A DNA stretch of 64,000 bases from Adineta vaga (lineage: Eukaryota; Rotifera): positions 10,974,001-11,038,000 of the forward strand of contig CP075496.1 in assembly GCA_021613535.1 (NCBI GenBank). Direction: 5' to 3'. Position 1 is the first letter of the stretch. Each line of letters begins with the position of its first letter. This document shows, piece after piece, positions 26,327-41,100 of the stretch. The position numbers and the translations under genes were made by a program. The notes beneath the pieces are model-generated. The model was not told where the DNA came from and did no database searches. It saw only the letters and a program-made list of their open reading frames with translations.

Positions 26327-28816
26327 GATCTGGTGAATATTTTCAAACTATTATCGTTCAACCAAAATCAGTTGAAGTACCAGTGGGAGAAACGGTGATT
26401 CTTGATTGTAGTGTTTTTAATCAATATGGTGAAGTTGCTTGGTAAGTCAATATATTCAGGAAAGAAAAAGACCGCGAACCCTTTCAACACTAGGTGTAAA
26501 GATGGACATTGTACGATGGGTCGTGAACGACCTTTATATTTTATTCCTCGATATGAAATTATTGGCGATAAACAAGCTGGTACGAGAACTTTGAAGAAAG
26601 GATATATAAACTAATTTATCTGGTTTTTTTTCAGGTATCAATAGTTTGAAAATTCGTAATGTCAATTTAGATGATGATGGTATCTATCAATGTCAGATTG
26701 GTCGAACTGTTGAAGCTCGTGAAGTTCTTTCAAATTTTGCCAATTTAACAATTCTTATTCCACCTGATCAAATTTCCATTAATTATGTTCCACCTGGTGT
26801 TGTTATTAGTGGAAAAGAATTTCGAATCAAATGTGAAGTATTAAATACACGACCAGCACCATCATTTACTTGGCAAACACCACCAAATACTCAGATAGTC
26901 AATGTTTCACAAGAGACAATACCAATGACAACAGATAGTAAATTATTGAAATCAATTTCAACTATCACACTCATTGTGGATACTAATCAACATGGACAAG
27001 AAATCAAATGTGAAGCAACTCATATAGCTTTGAATAAATCATTAGTATCAACAACAATTATTGCTGTTGATTGTAAGCGAAATGAAATTGCACATGAAAT
27101 CGAAACCTTTTTTTCTTTTATATAGATCAACCTGTGGTAAAGATTACTTTAAAACCAACACAAATGTACGAAAATAAAGAATATTGGTTTGAATGTATTG
27201 CAGAAGCTCGACCACCAATTACTGAACTTGTGTATGTATGATAAAAATTTATATTTCTTCGAAATCTATTCATTCGTTTTCATAGTTGGAAAACGAATAG
27301 TACTATTCTTCAACGTATGTCTCCAACGTTAGATGGACGATATTCTCTATATTTAAATGTAACACGTCAAATGCATAATCAACATCTTTCATGTTCAGCA
27401 TTGAATAGCGCTGGAGTAACAGAAGACATCGTCGTACTCAATATCAATTGTACTATCTTACTGATAGTGATCTTCTAAATTTTAAAAACTTCTTTTTTTC
27501 TTATATTTCATATAGATTCACCTGAATTCAAATCATTTCCATCACCATACACTCTTGCACGTTTAGGTGATCCATTAATTCTTTCATGTATTGTTGATTC
27601 TAATCCAATGGCAAATATTCTTTGGACAAAAAATGGAGATTTCGTCGGTGGTGGAAATCAATATCAAATACCGGAAGTACATGAAGATGATTATGCAGTA
27701 TATGCATGTATAGCCACACTTGGAGGACATTTTACTAAAATTATCGCATCAACAAAAGTTCATCCACCTGGTTCGTATTATTGAATATTTGTGTCGATTA
27801 TATTTGTTTCCTAATATTTCATAGGACCACCTCACTTCTATCCTCCACAACGAGTACTTGCATCGAAAGGATCTGAAGTTCTACTAAAATGTCAATTAGA
27901 AAATGATATTGAACCAATTGTCAGAGATTTCAAAGATCTTTCAAATTATAATCTTGATTCTTTTTTTATTTTTCAGAGTGCATTTTGGATATTTAAAAAT
28001 TCTACGTTGGTCAATAGCTTGAAATATACAATTATACCAGCTCGAGATGTAAAAACGATTCCTCGTTATGAAATTGGATTGATTATTCATGATGTTCAAA
28101 CAAATGATTTTGGTGAATATGAATGTCATGTAACGAATCAATATGGAACTGAATTTGCTCGTATCCGTTTAGAAAAACGAAGTATATGTTTTTCTTTTTC
28201 AAAATGTCATCAAAGTCTTGATTTCTTTGATAGGTAGTCGTCTCCTGATGCAATTAGCAACTTATGTTTGTACACTTCTTCTACTTAGTTTAATTCTGTT
28301 TTCATCGTATTTATGCTGCCATCAGGCTTGTCGAGCAGAAAAAAGTACGAAAAGAAAACTTTTATAAAGAATTGATATCTCTTCTGTTTTTTTTTCGAAT
28401 TAGAACGTACAACTATACGAAGAATGCGTCGAGTTCAAACTTGGTTAAAAAGTAAACCAAGCATGTGGATTCATAATCTAGCAGCCGCAGAAAAGGTTTT
28501 TTTCACCATAATGTTTCTTACTCTTGATTTCACTCATCTTTCTTTACTTTTTATCTTCATTCAGATTCCACTAACAGTTTATGATGTCAACTCAGGTGTT
28601 ACTCGAACAACTCTTGATCCACCCGTAGACATTGTGGAATGTTATATTGGAATGATGGATAAACAAAAAAATCATCATTTAAATCGACCATTATTACCAC
28701 CACCACCGCCTCCGCCGATGACATCTTTGTTTACACGAATGCCTTTTTGTGATGACGATCAATCAGAACAAATCTATGAAACACCTGATCCTACTTCTTG
28801 GCATATTGATGTTTAG
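26327..28816 (+). CDS. Kirre/nephrin-like Ig-superfamily adhesion receptor (5' exon missing)
   Basis: Type I cell-adhesion receptor of the kirre/roughest/NEPH group. From the first recognisable exon (acceptor at 26325-26326) it has five Ig domains: Ig1 with LDC...WCKDG...DDDGIYQCQIG; Ig2 with RIKCEV...W...IKCEAT; Ig3 WFECIAEARPP...LSCSALN; Ig4 LILSCIVDSNP...YAVYACIA; Ig5 VLLKCQL...FGEYECHVTNQYG. A transmembrane helix (LATYVCTLLLLSLILFSSYLCC) follows, then a basic juxtamembrane stretch and a tail of about 130 residues with a poly-Pro run and a QIYETPDP tyrosine motif. The last residues (HIDV) fit a class II PDZ ligand. Introns are 50-80 nt. The signal-peptide exon was not found, so the start given is the first supported exon. 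Confidence 0.88.
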
Positions 28817-29701
28817 AACGTTGACGAAATATGTTCAAAACTATTTTGTTTCTTTTTTTGTTATCGAGCAACACACACATTTATATATGTATATGAATAT
28901 ACAAATACATGGTTATTCGATTCACCAAATATCTTTTTTTTAATTTATAAATCGAAACAAAAACAACAGACGATAAAAAAATGCACGTCTATGTATGATT
29001 TTATCTGTACGCAGAAGAATACACACATGTACATACAATAACCAGATAGAATGAGATAAATATAAGAGGATTTATATACTATTGGAGAAGGAGAAGGCAT
29101 CAACTCTCACTTTATTGCTGATCAAAATCCAACTCACATCTTTTTCACATGTAAATGTATATATAATAATAAATATAAATAAACATGATGTGTTTTTCTA
29201 TCAATATATTCCGTGTCTGTCACTCTCTTTCACTTGCTTCACACACACACGCACACACTTAACAACATTCAAAGAAGAGATAGAGAGTAATCGAACAGAG
29301 AATAAGAACAGAAATGAAAACGAAAGAGAAGTAAGAAGAAAGAAAAACGGGAAACAACAATAAAAATAAAATAGTTGCTGTAACAGCTGTTCGCAAACGT
29401 ACAAGATGAGAATAAACAAAACAGAAAAAGACGAAGTTGTTTATATGTATACGCAGATCATGTCATCATCGAGAGTGAAAACAGATAAATTAAGGTTTTT
29501 TTTCTTCTCTTGTAATCAATAGGCAATGGTCAATCAACAACATTTAACAGTGCAAAGAACAACAGATAAACAGAAAGGAAAAAAAATGAGCCCATACATG
29601 TTTACATTCATAAAGACAGGGATGAACAGAAGAATAGATATTTAAAAAAAAACAAGAGAAAAAAGAAAAGCATTTTTTTGTTTTTTGAAATTATCTCACT
29701 G
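28817..29701. other. 3' UTRs of convergent genes
   Basis: 885 bp between the Ig receptor stop and the FNDC3 stop, AT-rich, with a short AC-rich patch (about 29241-29258) and A-rich runs. Short frames here are low-complexity; no gene seen. Confidence 0.5.
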
Positions 29702-32700
29702 TTATTGTTTTATGCCGGGAGAAAACGAAGTAGAAGAAGATGAGGAAGAGGAAGAAGCATTATCAACTGATATTGATGAGCCGTTTGTATATTTTGAATA
29801 CATAAAATTAGCAAATATAGCGATAAATATTGCTAATAATGTAAAACCAACAAAGATGACAATCGCCCATTGTTGATCGGTTAATGTTCTGCTTTCAAAT
29901 AATTGAATGGATTTAAATTTTCTATTCATTAATAAACGATAACGATTTACTAATGAAAGTTTTTGTTGTTCTGAATGATGATCAGTATGGGATAGATGAG
30001 TATTCGACGATTTTGTTACAGATAGAGCTGCAGCTAAATCTTCTGCTCGTGGTAAAACAAAATGTGTTGCAGGACTAAATGGACTATTCAATATTAAACC
30101 TTCACTGGTCGAGCGTATAGCACAGACACGTGCTCGATAATCAACACCGGCTTCTAAATTTTTTGCACGATAGGATGTTAATTCTCCATGATAGATTTCT
30201 GTGTAATCATTTTCTTTTCGATAGATTTGTAATTGAAGAATGTAACTGATGGGATCGTTTCCAAGCGGTTTATGTGCTTGCCAATTAAAGACACAAGATG
30301 TCGAAGTGATTTCATTGATATTTGGAGCTATGAATAAAAAAAAAGAAAATTTTATAGATAATAAGAAATAATGAAAATTTCTAACCTTTCAATGCATTTG
30401 GTGGTGCTTTACTTGTTGTAAATGTATGAATGTCTGACCATAATCCTGCGCCTGAATCATTCTTTGCACATATACGAAAATTATATGGAGTATTTTCTTG
30501 TAATTTATTAATCTTATGTGAAAAGGTTGTTCCCGTATAAATACAATTGAAACTAAACATACATCAAATAACTATTGTAGTTAATGGGTTTTTCTCCCTC
30601 TCTTTATTTACCTTCCGTCTCTTCCTTCCATTTCAATGATGTATGTTATTGAGCGAGAAGTATTTACCGATGGTTCAGTTGCTGATGCTGATGCTGATGT
30701 TGATGTCGATAGAACGTGATTAGTTATACTATTACCCCATTTTAACTTTAATGAATTGCATGTCATTGCAATACATTCCAATCGAGGAGGATCTGGTGGT
30801 AAACTTTTCGTTTGACTTTTAACAATAGCTGAAAATTGACCAGGTCCTATTGTATTTACAGCTCGTATACGAATTCTATAAGAAAAAAATAGCAACCAAT
30901 AATTGACTTCAACTTCTCTGTAAATATGTCACCTGTAGGCAGTATCAGGTAATACTTCATCTATTGTGTATTCATTGAATTCAGCACTGATGAAAATCAA
31001 TTCTTTTTCACCAATATCGATATAATAACCAGTGATTGGTGATCCATTATTAGATGGTTCCTTCCAAGTTATTGTCATCGATGTAGATTTAGCATGTACT
31101 TTTACCGAAGTAACAACAGAAGGAGGTGCGGCTGGTGTAACACATGAGGCTGACATACTATATGGACCAGGACCAGCAGAATTTACTGCCTAAATAAATT
31201 AGGACACATTTATTGATATGAAAACTTAAGAACAATATGATTTTCTTTACCTGTACTCGAAAGAAATAATGTGTAACCGGTGTAAGACCTTTAGCTTCAT
31301 ATGTGCAATTTGTTCCACAATAGAGTTGCATAAATGAATCATTTTCTTTTCGTGACCATTCCAGACGATATTCTGTAATAGCTGCACCATTATTCACACC
31401 TTCTTCCCAACTAATCAAGGCAGTAGTCGCTGATTGACATTCTACAAGGAAATTTCGTGGTGCTTCTGGTACACCAGGACCAGATAAAACATCAAGATAT
31501 TCTGACCATGGACCAGCCTGAAAGATAATCGAAAAGAATAATTTAGTTAGAATTATAGAGAAAAACAACAACAACATACTCCTGCACGATTAAATGCTCG
31601 AACTTGAAATAAATATGGTCGACCGGGTAATAAACCAGCAACAGTACAATCAAGATCACGTCCACGATAGACAATACGCGATGAACTATCAGGATTAGTA
31701 ACTTGCACTTCGAATTCAATAACAGATGAACCGCCATCATAATCTGGATAGGCTAAAATAGTAAAATGTTTGATTGTAAAGTTTACTTTCGAAATTAAAT
31801 AATATGCAAATCCTTACCCCATCGAAGATGCAACGAATTAGCTTTCGCTTTTCCAGATAATCTCGGTGGATGACAAGATGCTGGTGCTACGGCAGGTGTT
31901 TTTATTTGTGTTATATCAGATGGATCACTAAGACCACCAATATTCGAACATGATAAACGAAGAGAATACAAATGGCCAGGTATCAATTGTTCAACTAAAT
32001 ATTCTTTTTCCAAACCATTATAGATAACATGAAAACCTATGCAGAAAAAAAACCATTGTGTTAATAAGAAAATTTGTTTTTGTTTTTATTCAATAAAAAA
32101 TATCTAAACATAACGAAATGGACAACAATATGTATACACCTACCATCTCCAGCTAGTAAAGCAAAGTCAAATAAAATCAAATTAGTAAACTAAAATAGTT
32201 GTTTTTATTCTTTTTTTTTCTTCTTCTTACCTTTTGATTCTTCTAATTCAAGATGATATTGTTGGATATCAGCACCACCATTATCTCTGGGTGGATCTAA
32301 AATATCATTCACATTACAAATCAAATGTAAAAGCACTCGATTCAATATTTCATACCCCAAACAATTCGACATTGTGTTGCTTGTATTTGTCCTTTTATTC
32401 TCGGTTTAGCTGGTGGATCAGGTCGATCAGGTAATGTTTTATATGTCACAGTCACTGAATAATTACTTTGTCCTTCCTGATTATGTGCTGCTAACTAAAT
32501 AACAAATACTATTCGATAAAAATTGAATTATATATGAAATTTGCATTACTCGAAATTTATATTCAGTATTTCTATATAACTCGGTTACTGTATAAGTACA
32601 TAGTGATCCCGCATATTTATTTCGAAAATAATTTGATTCATCATTCATTTGTAACGTAAATGTTTCATCAATCGGTCGTTGAGCCCATGATAGAGTTAAA

Positions 32701-35700
32701 TATTTCACACCTTTTTCAACTAATATTGGCGGATCAGGCTCGGAAGGAATCGTACCTAACGTACTATATCGAATGGATTCACTAAATTCACTACACAAAA
32801 GAAAACAAAATAAGAATAATTTTTAATTTTAATTTTACCTTCGTCCAATACTGTTCTCAGCAGCCAAACGAAACGCATAGAATGTTGCGGGAGTTAGTTT
32901 ACTTATTAAGAATTGTTTCTTTATACCACGATAAATTTCGACAAATTCTCGACCTTTACCCTGAAGAAAACAATTTAACATTAACAAAAACAGAAATCTA
33001 TCTAAATAATGATAACAAACTTCATCATATTCAAGAATATAATTCAATATTTTTGATCCATTATCAGCCGTTGCTGTCCATTTTAATGTCAGAGAATTTT
33101 TTAGTCGACTACCCAATACTTTGGGTGGAGTTGGTCGATCAGGTTCACATTGTTCAGTTGTAAATGAAACAGGATTGGTATATTCTCCTTTACATGAGTC
33201 AATACAAGCGCATACTCTAGAGAATAGAATTATACACGTTGAAAACTCGAAAAAGAAGTTTTTTGAATTGTTTACTTTAAATGATATTCTGTAGCAGGTT
33301 TCAGATCTTTCAAAGTTATTTCATTGGCATCACCACTAAAGAAAAAGAAAATATTTAGAAAAATGTCTAGCAATCACATTAGAAATTTAGTTCTGAACGA
33401 AGATTCTTTGAAAATATTCGTAAAGATTTTTTGATGATTGATTTGACATTTTTCTATATTTTTGCTATCAAAACATTATAATAATTTTTTTATCTCTGAA
33501 GAGTAATATGTTTCTATTTAATCTAATTATTTAAGATGATACAGAGAAAATCTTTTGACTCCTGTCAACTGTCGTAGATACATGTCATCTTATCATAATT
33601 ATAGTATTGTTTGATAGATATTAATCATATTTTTCTTCTAGAATAGACGCTTTGGTGTTGACATATATCGGAATTAGTAGAAGGCGAGACAGAACTGAAA
33701 ATAGAAATTTTTCCCACTGTCAAAAGGTTATCTTCGATACTATTTGTCCTCATAATTATTTTAAGCGAAAATATTTCCCTTCTGCTCCTAAGAAAATTTC
33801 CCATACTACAATCAATGGGAAAAAAGTTATAAAATATTATTCATACCAGTAAACTTGTTTATATTTGGCATCTTTGCCTTTATCTGACAACAGCAATTCG
33901 TAAATGAGATTAGTAAAATCAATTGAATAATCTGATTGTGATGATATTGATGAAGTTGAACGTGGTGGTTGTATTCTTACTAGTACACTTCGACTTTCAA
34001 TATCTTGAACCTGAAAAAAAGAGAGAAAAAGATATAGAAATGTTTCATATGAAAATAAGAACAAAACTTCTTACGATTGGTAGAGATAGTTTGGATAGAC
34101 ATGTTTCAATCGTTTGTCGTTCTTTATCAAATTCTCCTGAAGAAGTTAAATCAATAGGTTCAGTTGTTGACTGAACGACCATCTCTGGATAGAATGTTGA
34201 ATAATGTGTTGATGGTATTGAAGGTGGTGCTTGATGATGATGAGGGTGATGATGATGCTGAGATTTATCAGAACCATCTAAAATTAGTGAAAAAAAACAT
34301 TTTGTGTTATAATTCTCAATTGAAAACACATTTTGTTATAACTTACTTAAGGTAACATTATTTACATAAGAATTTGTATTTGTATGAGATGGTAGTATTC
34401 GCCGTTTTTGTCCAGGATTATTCAAAGTGCGTGTATTCGATGTTATACCTGTTGTTGTACAACTGTTTGTATTTGTATTATATACAGGAGAACGACGCTG
34501 TTGATTAGGTGTGGAATTTGTTGATGTTGTTGACATAGATGTATTTCCGCCTGCCGTTGTTGCTGTTGTTGATGTACCATTGCTTTCAGCTGGATGTAAT
34601 AAACATTGTGAAGCTAAATAAAAAGAAATCAAACAATTTCTATTGTGAAGCTTTATTTCGATCATACGATTTGTAGGAGATGAGGTATGATTACATGCTG
34701 TACGTGAAGTATATGATAATGTATCACCTGTGTAAGGTCCATATACATTTGGATTATGGTATTGATGTGGGTGACCATATAGACCATTGTAAGGTGATGG
34801 AGAATAACCGGTATGCTAAAAATAATGAAAACAGAACAATTGAGAATAAATTCTATTTAATTGCTATTGAAGTTTGTTTTTCAAGAAAAAAAATGAATTG
34901 ATTAGAATATATTATAAGATAATGTATTCTTCTATTTGCTTTTTTTTTCCTACTGTATATTCATACCATGTGATGATGGGGTGGTGGCGGTGGAGGTGGA
35001 GGTGGCCCTGGTTGTGACATAATAACATGTGTTAGTACACCATTCTCATCAAGAACTTGTTGAACCATATGTCCAGGTGGTAAATGTAAAGGTAATGGAA
35101 AGGCTGGTCCGTTCTCTGAGATCATTCTCACTGTTGCAGGACCTGAAAAACAAAAAAAAAATAGTATGATCTTGATCATGTTTATAGCTATAGAATCAAA
35201 AAGACACGCTGTCAGATTCTCTTTCGTTAATATTACAAACGAATCAAATGTTACCAATTTGATTTCTCACATCTAGCCGAACGGTTTGACGTATCAGCAT
35301 CATCGACGTGGCACATGGAAATTAGATGTAAAACAGAAGACAAAAAAAACAAAGAGAACTAGTAAAGAATGATAAACTGTCAGATTCCCTTCTTCTGTTT
35401 CATCGAAGGTAGAATAATCTAGCAATATGTCGACGACATCATATATATATATATATACACACATATACGTTGAAAGATAGGTAGCATAACGAGAGGAAGA
35501 AAAACAGTCGCTAGCTGTTACGACCAGTCGGATAGTAGACGAAGAGTCGATAGAAGAAATAGAACCATGACGTCATTCTAGCAACAATTATACCGACGAT
35601 TATCTTTATCCAGGCACGACTGCTGTCTGATTTATCCATTAGTAATACAATAATGAGTCGAACATTCTTTTTATTCTTCTTTTTCTGTTCTTCTTTTTCT

Positions 35701-38101
35701 CTCGATCTCTGCCTGATTATACTGAGGAAACACTGTTGTTACTAGTTCAACATCTCCCGTGGACGACTCATCGACGTTAACCACGCGCAATCCGCATCAA
35801 TCATAATCACGCCTTTCTCCTTCATTCACTTTGCTCTTTAGTAGCTACAACGAATACAATATTATAATGATGAATCACACATCGAGATGTATATACACAC
35901 GCACACATATATATATATATATATGTATATACGAGAAGGAGAAAGAAGGACTAGTAGAATAATTGAACTCTGTTCAATTTAGAGGACAAAAAAAATGGAG
36001 AAGAGAAAACTTTTTTTCTCTCTTCACATGTCGACATTAAGATGAGACAATTTCAAAGAAGGCAAAGAAAATTCTTTTTTTTTCATCTAATCAAAAGTGC
36101 AAAAGGTCATTTGAAAACCTACTCTGCTGTTGTGGTTGCTGTCCCGATGATGGAGCAGCAAGCCAAAGAGGTAATTGATCATGGCTAGAAGTAGTAGACG
36201 ATGATGACGAATGTATCTCGCTATTACCATTCGAATTACTATTATTGTTATTATTATTATTATTATTATTATGATTAAAACGAAAACGATGATGATCGAA
36301 AAGATACTGTTGTTGTTGCTGCTGCTGCTGTGGTTGTTGTTGAAAAAATGGATGATTCAGATTTGGCGCTGAAGGTGTTGCAGTAACGAGTAAACGTTGA
36401 TGTTTTAATGAATCTGGCGAAGAAGTATTTGAAGAACAAGATGATGTAGTTGGATAGAATCCATTCGCAGAAAAACATCCCATATCATACATGATCAATG
36501 AAATAATAATAATAATTATGAGATGAAAAATATAAATATAAAAAGGAAATCAATATTCACGATTGATTTTAATTATGATTATTGTTGTTTTTGTTGACAA
36601 TCAACCAATGACAAAGGCTATCTTTTGACAGGATGATGTTCTCTGCACGCATGCGTCTCGGCCATAGGTCGTAGTTGTCCAATGTATTTGGCTGTAGTAT
36701 GTATATATGTACTCTTGCTCGTCGTTCTTTTTTCTTCGCCTTCGTCTTCTTTTCTTTCGCTATTTCTCTTCTCTCTCTCTCTTTCTCGTTCTCTTTTTCA
36801 CTGTACATACAATTAGAACAACTGTAGAACGAGCGACAACGAGCACACACACACACACATACATACACTTATACAAAAAGAATAACGGAACACTCACTGC
36901 TGCCACCGCCCTGTTCGCTCGTTTGCCTTCAGTAGCGTACTTTTTCTTCTTGTTCTTCTTCTTTTTGTGCTTATTCTTGTTCTTTTTCTCTCAAACTTCC
37001 CATTTGGTAGGGTGTAGCGCATGAAAATAAACACACGCGAACATGCGATAGTCAGTCAGTCTATCATCAACTAAGAGTGATGTTTGTTTTCGCAAATAAT
37101 TCTTTCCTTTACTAAAAGACAAAAAACGAAGAATAAAAAATACGAAATAGAACATCGACAATGAACACACGTATATCGATAAATTTACACAGCTGATCAT
37201 CAAACATACATCTATATACGTTCATTGACGTAGATTTATTCTTATCAAAAACAAAAGAATTCACACACACAAATGAAAACTAGAGCAGACAAAGCAACTT
37301 TCAAAACGACTTTAACTCAAACTATTTATAAATATAGACGTTGTCATTTGTCACTTTAGATATGTCTGATATCTTGAGATCTAGGAACTAAAATGACATT
37401 ATCTATAGATGAAAAACACATTATAACTGTTGTATGTAAAATAACAAACATTTCATCGATCAATTATTAACAACTTTTAGATATTCTGCTCGATCTTGTC
37501 ACGTCTTATACTATATTTTTCAGTTATTAATAAATAAACTTATTTGAACAATTCGTATCGATCATGTGTTCAATCTTTTATTGCAATCGAGAATTAGTAT
37601 TATGTATTTTTTCATTGAATATAGTTATGATAATAATAATAATCATATTTTCATATCCGGATAAATAATATTATTTCTCCTTTTTTTCCTTTTTTTCCTT
37701 CTATATCAGTCAGAAGAGATTAACTTACCATGCACTTCTTTGACTTCGTTATCGACTTGGACACGAAAAATTTGTCCAGGCTTAACTAGAATTCGAGCAA
37801 TTGATGAACGAGGCGCTCCTAGTGGAAGATCAGCTGATGTTGCTTCTGAAAATGATGCTTCAGCGGTGACCATATTCATTGAATTGAATGTTGATGATGA
37901 TGTTACATCTATTTCTGGTAGTCCATCAATGGCATCACCAGTTGGAATATCAGCTTCTCCAGATACCGAAGATACGACTGGTTCTTGAATATGTTCTTCT
38001 ACGGTGGGTTCATCAGATGATGGTGACGGTAATAAAGCTGTATCATTATCTTGATTATTAAGATGATTCGATTGTTCAACAGATTCAGATGTCGAAGCCA
38101 T
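29702..38101 (-). CDS. FNDC3: FNDC3-type fibronectin III protein with C-terminal anchor
   Basis: Large multi-exon protein. First coding exon 38101..37728 ends RILVKPGQIFRVQVDNEVKE...HG and joins in phase to the exon at about 35140, giving HGPATVRMISENG, then HLPPGHMVQQVLDENGVLT, which matches the N-terminus of vertebrate FNDC3A/B. A His/Pro-rich, Thr/Asn-rich linker follows, then nine FN3 domains between about 34.2 and 30.1 kb (for example LGSRLKNSLTLKW, KGVKYLTLSW, CRIVWDPPRDNGGA, LPPDPPRLEC). The C-terminus has a single hydrophobic anchor (QWAIVIFVGFTLLAIFIAIF) and a Ser-rich tail. FNDC3 is a Golgi/ER-associated membrane protein; its molecular job is poorly known. Introns at the 5' end are unusually long for this genome (up to about 2.6 kb) and contain a second candidate first exon. 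Confidence 0.93.
36122..36498 (-). CDS. Candidate alternative first exon of FNDC3 (poly-Q/poly-N)
   Basis: Open frame inside the first long FNDC3 intron, with in-frame ATGs near 36498-36481 and no acceptor upstream, ending at donor A|GTAGGT (exon end 36123). The split codon phase equals that of the canonical first exon, so it can splice to the same FNDC3 exon at about 35140. It encodes about 125 residues with a poly-Gln run, a poly-Asn run and Ser-rich segments. This could be an alternative promoter giving a different N-terminus; it could also be a separate short gene or unused sequence. Confidence 0.45.
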
Positions 38102-41100
38102 TAATATAGTAGAAATGTACGATAAACTATTACGAGAATAAAATAAAACAGTGTCGACCACGACGATGATTAGGAAAACCTATCCAAATCATCTGAAACA
38201 TATGGAGAAATAAGAAATAATTTGTAAGTATGATGCAATAAAAACAGACATTCTGCTGAACTCTCTTCGTCATCATCATCAGCAACAATAGTCCTCCGTT
38301 TTTTCTTCTTTCTTTCTTTCTTTCTTTTTTTTTTTTCTTAGTCTTGTCAATGATGAGAAACATACAGATAGACAAAAAAAAAACTCATGTGTGGTATTCT
38401 TGTGAACGACAACATCAACTAATCAAAAGCGAAAAAAGAAAAGAACCGTCAACGATAATAATCAAGCACGGACAGCTACTCAACGTAAAACAAGTTTTTT
38501 TTTGACAAGAAATGAATGATGTTTTGTAGGTAGAACGTGACTTCCACAATCCTTTCCTGTTAAATCCCTCTTTCTTTTTCTTTTGTTCTTTTTCTAACTC
38601 ATTTCTTAGTTCGAGACAATATTCGTCATATTGCCATCTGTGTACGGTCAAGAATAAATGCAAGAGAAAACGATCTCTTCAACATTACTTTCTCTATCTC
38701 TGTGTCAATATTTTCATTGAGATTCTTCACTAACGATGCTTTTTGCATTTTCTTTCTTTTCAGTACAAGAGGAGAAAAAAAGACGATACATACTAATCGT
38801 GAGGAAGTAAAAATGGGTGAAAACTAGACGAAAAAGAATTAATTCTCATAGAACATAATTTCCACTCGACTCATATTTCCTTTCTATGTAAAGTAACTAT
38901 CGATTATTCTTATCGTTTTCAATATATTTCTAATATTTGACTACACGTAATCTATAAACATACTAACAGAAGAGGAGAAAGAAGAAAAAAAAATCTCAAT
39001 AGGTTTTATTTCCTACTTATTTCAATCGTGTATAACAATAAGAATAATAGAATTACTTATTTCTGTGGAAAAGTCAGACATTTCTCTTCTTTCCTTCGTA
39101 TTCTTTACATATCAATAAACTTGAATCTGTTGTCATTGCTGGTTTTCATTCAACTCAAAGGGAAGAACAAATAAAAGGAAAGAATTACTAGTATGAAAAT
39201 ACTCTCAAAACAAACTTTTTCGTTTAATTCATCATTTGACATATTCAAACAAAGAAATCATTATTCTCATAGAAGAAGAAAAAAAAGATACATTTACGAA
39301 TTTAACTTCTATAAACTATTGATTATCTGATAAAGAAAAAACAAGAGGTAGTAGGAAGACAAATTTAGATCAGATTAAATTATCAAATTACTACCTTTTT
39401 TCTGTATCTAGTTTTCTTTTTGATAATAATAGAAAGAAAAGCAATTCATTTTTATGTGTCACAGTCACTAGCATGTTAATAAACTCACGCTTGACGTACA
39501 CCGAAAAAATGAGATGAATATGAAAAATATTCTGCTAAAGAACGGAAGCGTGTCGCGTAGGTGTTGACTCTCATCGTTTGCGTTCTCGCTAAAAAAATTA
39601 TTAGGTTGTTCAGCAAACGAGAATGAGAGAGAAGACGCACATCTCTCTTCTGTAGTATTTTGCCGAACCGGCAAAGACGAGTTGTTGTTAGTCGGAAAAG
39701 AGATGACGCGAAAAGGGAAAAAAAGAATATATATATATATGTAAAAAAACTTACATTCTGTTCTTTGTTCTATTCTACTAACTGGCTCGGGGCCGAAAGA
39801 CCTCAACGTTACACCATACAATGTGAATGCAAGGACTTGATAATCATAGAAGAAGATGAAATAAAAAAAACGAAGGAGAAAAAAAGACTTGTATAGCTGT
39901 GTGGGCGGAGGGAATAAAAATGGGAACGAGATAGAAAAAGAGACGTTTCTCTTACACTATATATATACAAGAATGAAACAATTAAAAATGTTACAAAGAA
40001 AATTTTCGAAATGAAATATTTATAAATAACATATTATCTCTCTTACGTTTGAAAGCAAGAAAATGTCAAAGAATTTTTACATTACTTTATTAACACCAGA
40101 TTCTTTTAAACATCTTTATATTCAAACGGATGTAAACATTAAATCTTTTCCTGAGGAAAAAAATGAATGAATAGGTTTACTTTTGTTTGAATAAACTACG
40201 TCATATCATCTCTAAACATTACTGATTAAACGACTAAATATATAAAACAAAATTCTGATTAGGATCAAAATCAAATTAATAATCTTCTAAACTAAATTTC
40301 CTTACAAATCGATTTCTAACTACTTCATTCATTGATCTAAAAATCAAATAGTAAAAACTCGTCGTCTATTCTGATAATGATTTGTTTTTATCAACAAGAA
40401 ACAGGTACATCTCTATCTGTGAATCGATTTAAAATGATTTTTCTTAACTAAATAACTTCATACCGACGAATCTATTTCGAATTATAAATAACTATAAATT
40501 ATCATTTCAACAAAATGTATATATTAATGAAAATAAAAGATGCATTCAGCCTTGTAATCGGAATAAAAAAATCTCATGCATCAATACGACACGAATGAAA
40601 TTATTTATTTATTTATTTATTTATTTTAATTACTATTCATTGGACGTTTCAGTTTTACCATTCAGATAGACTAAAGGTGTCGCCAAAGGCTATGAAAAAG
40701 ACTAAGAACTTGAACAATATTTCTGTCTGTCGGGAAAATAGAAGTCACAATCATATCATAGTATTAATACTTTGTTTGAAGTTTCCTACTATTAACCGTA
40801 GATAATGAAAGATAAATATATATATATATAAATACATGAATAAAGGTTAAACAGTTCTTCACCATTTCGATGATATTTCACATTAAAAAACTCTTCGAAG
40901 ACATTTCATAGTACTTGTTTTGAGTCATTTATATTATCCCACATGACATTACATTTGATTCGTCAAAACTATCATTAGGAACATTACTAATTTAATCTTA
41001 CTTCTTTCAATTACTCACTATAAAATGATACGAATGTCGTATATTTTGTTAATCTCTCTTAATTCTAATTAGATTTATTTATTTATTCATATAAGCTATC

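Noticed and set aside
39351-39375. GAGGTAGTAGG resembling let-7
   Set aside because: Matches only the first eleven bases of let-7, then diverges, and I see no hairpin partner.
38130-39896. Several 70-117 codon frames in the FNDC3/TPPP spacer
   Set aside because: Low-complexity Lys/Glu or Phe/Ser composition from poly-A/T and CTTT repeats; no family features.
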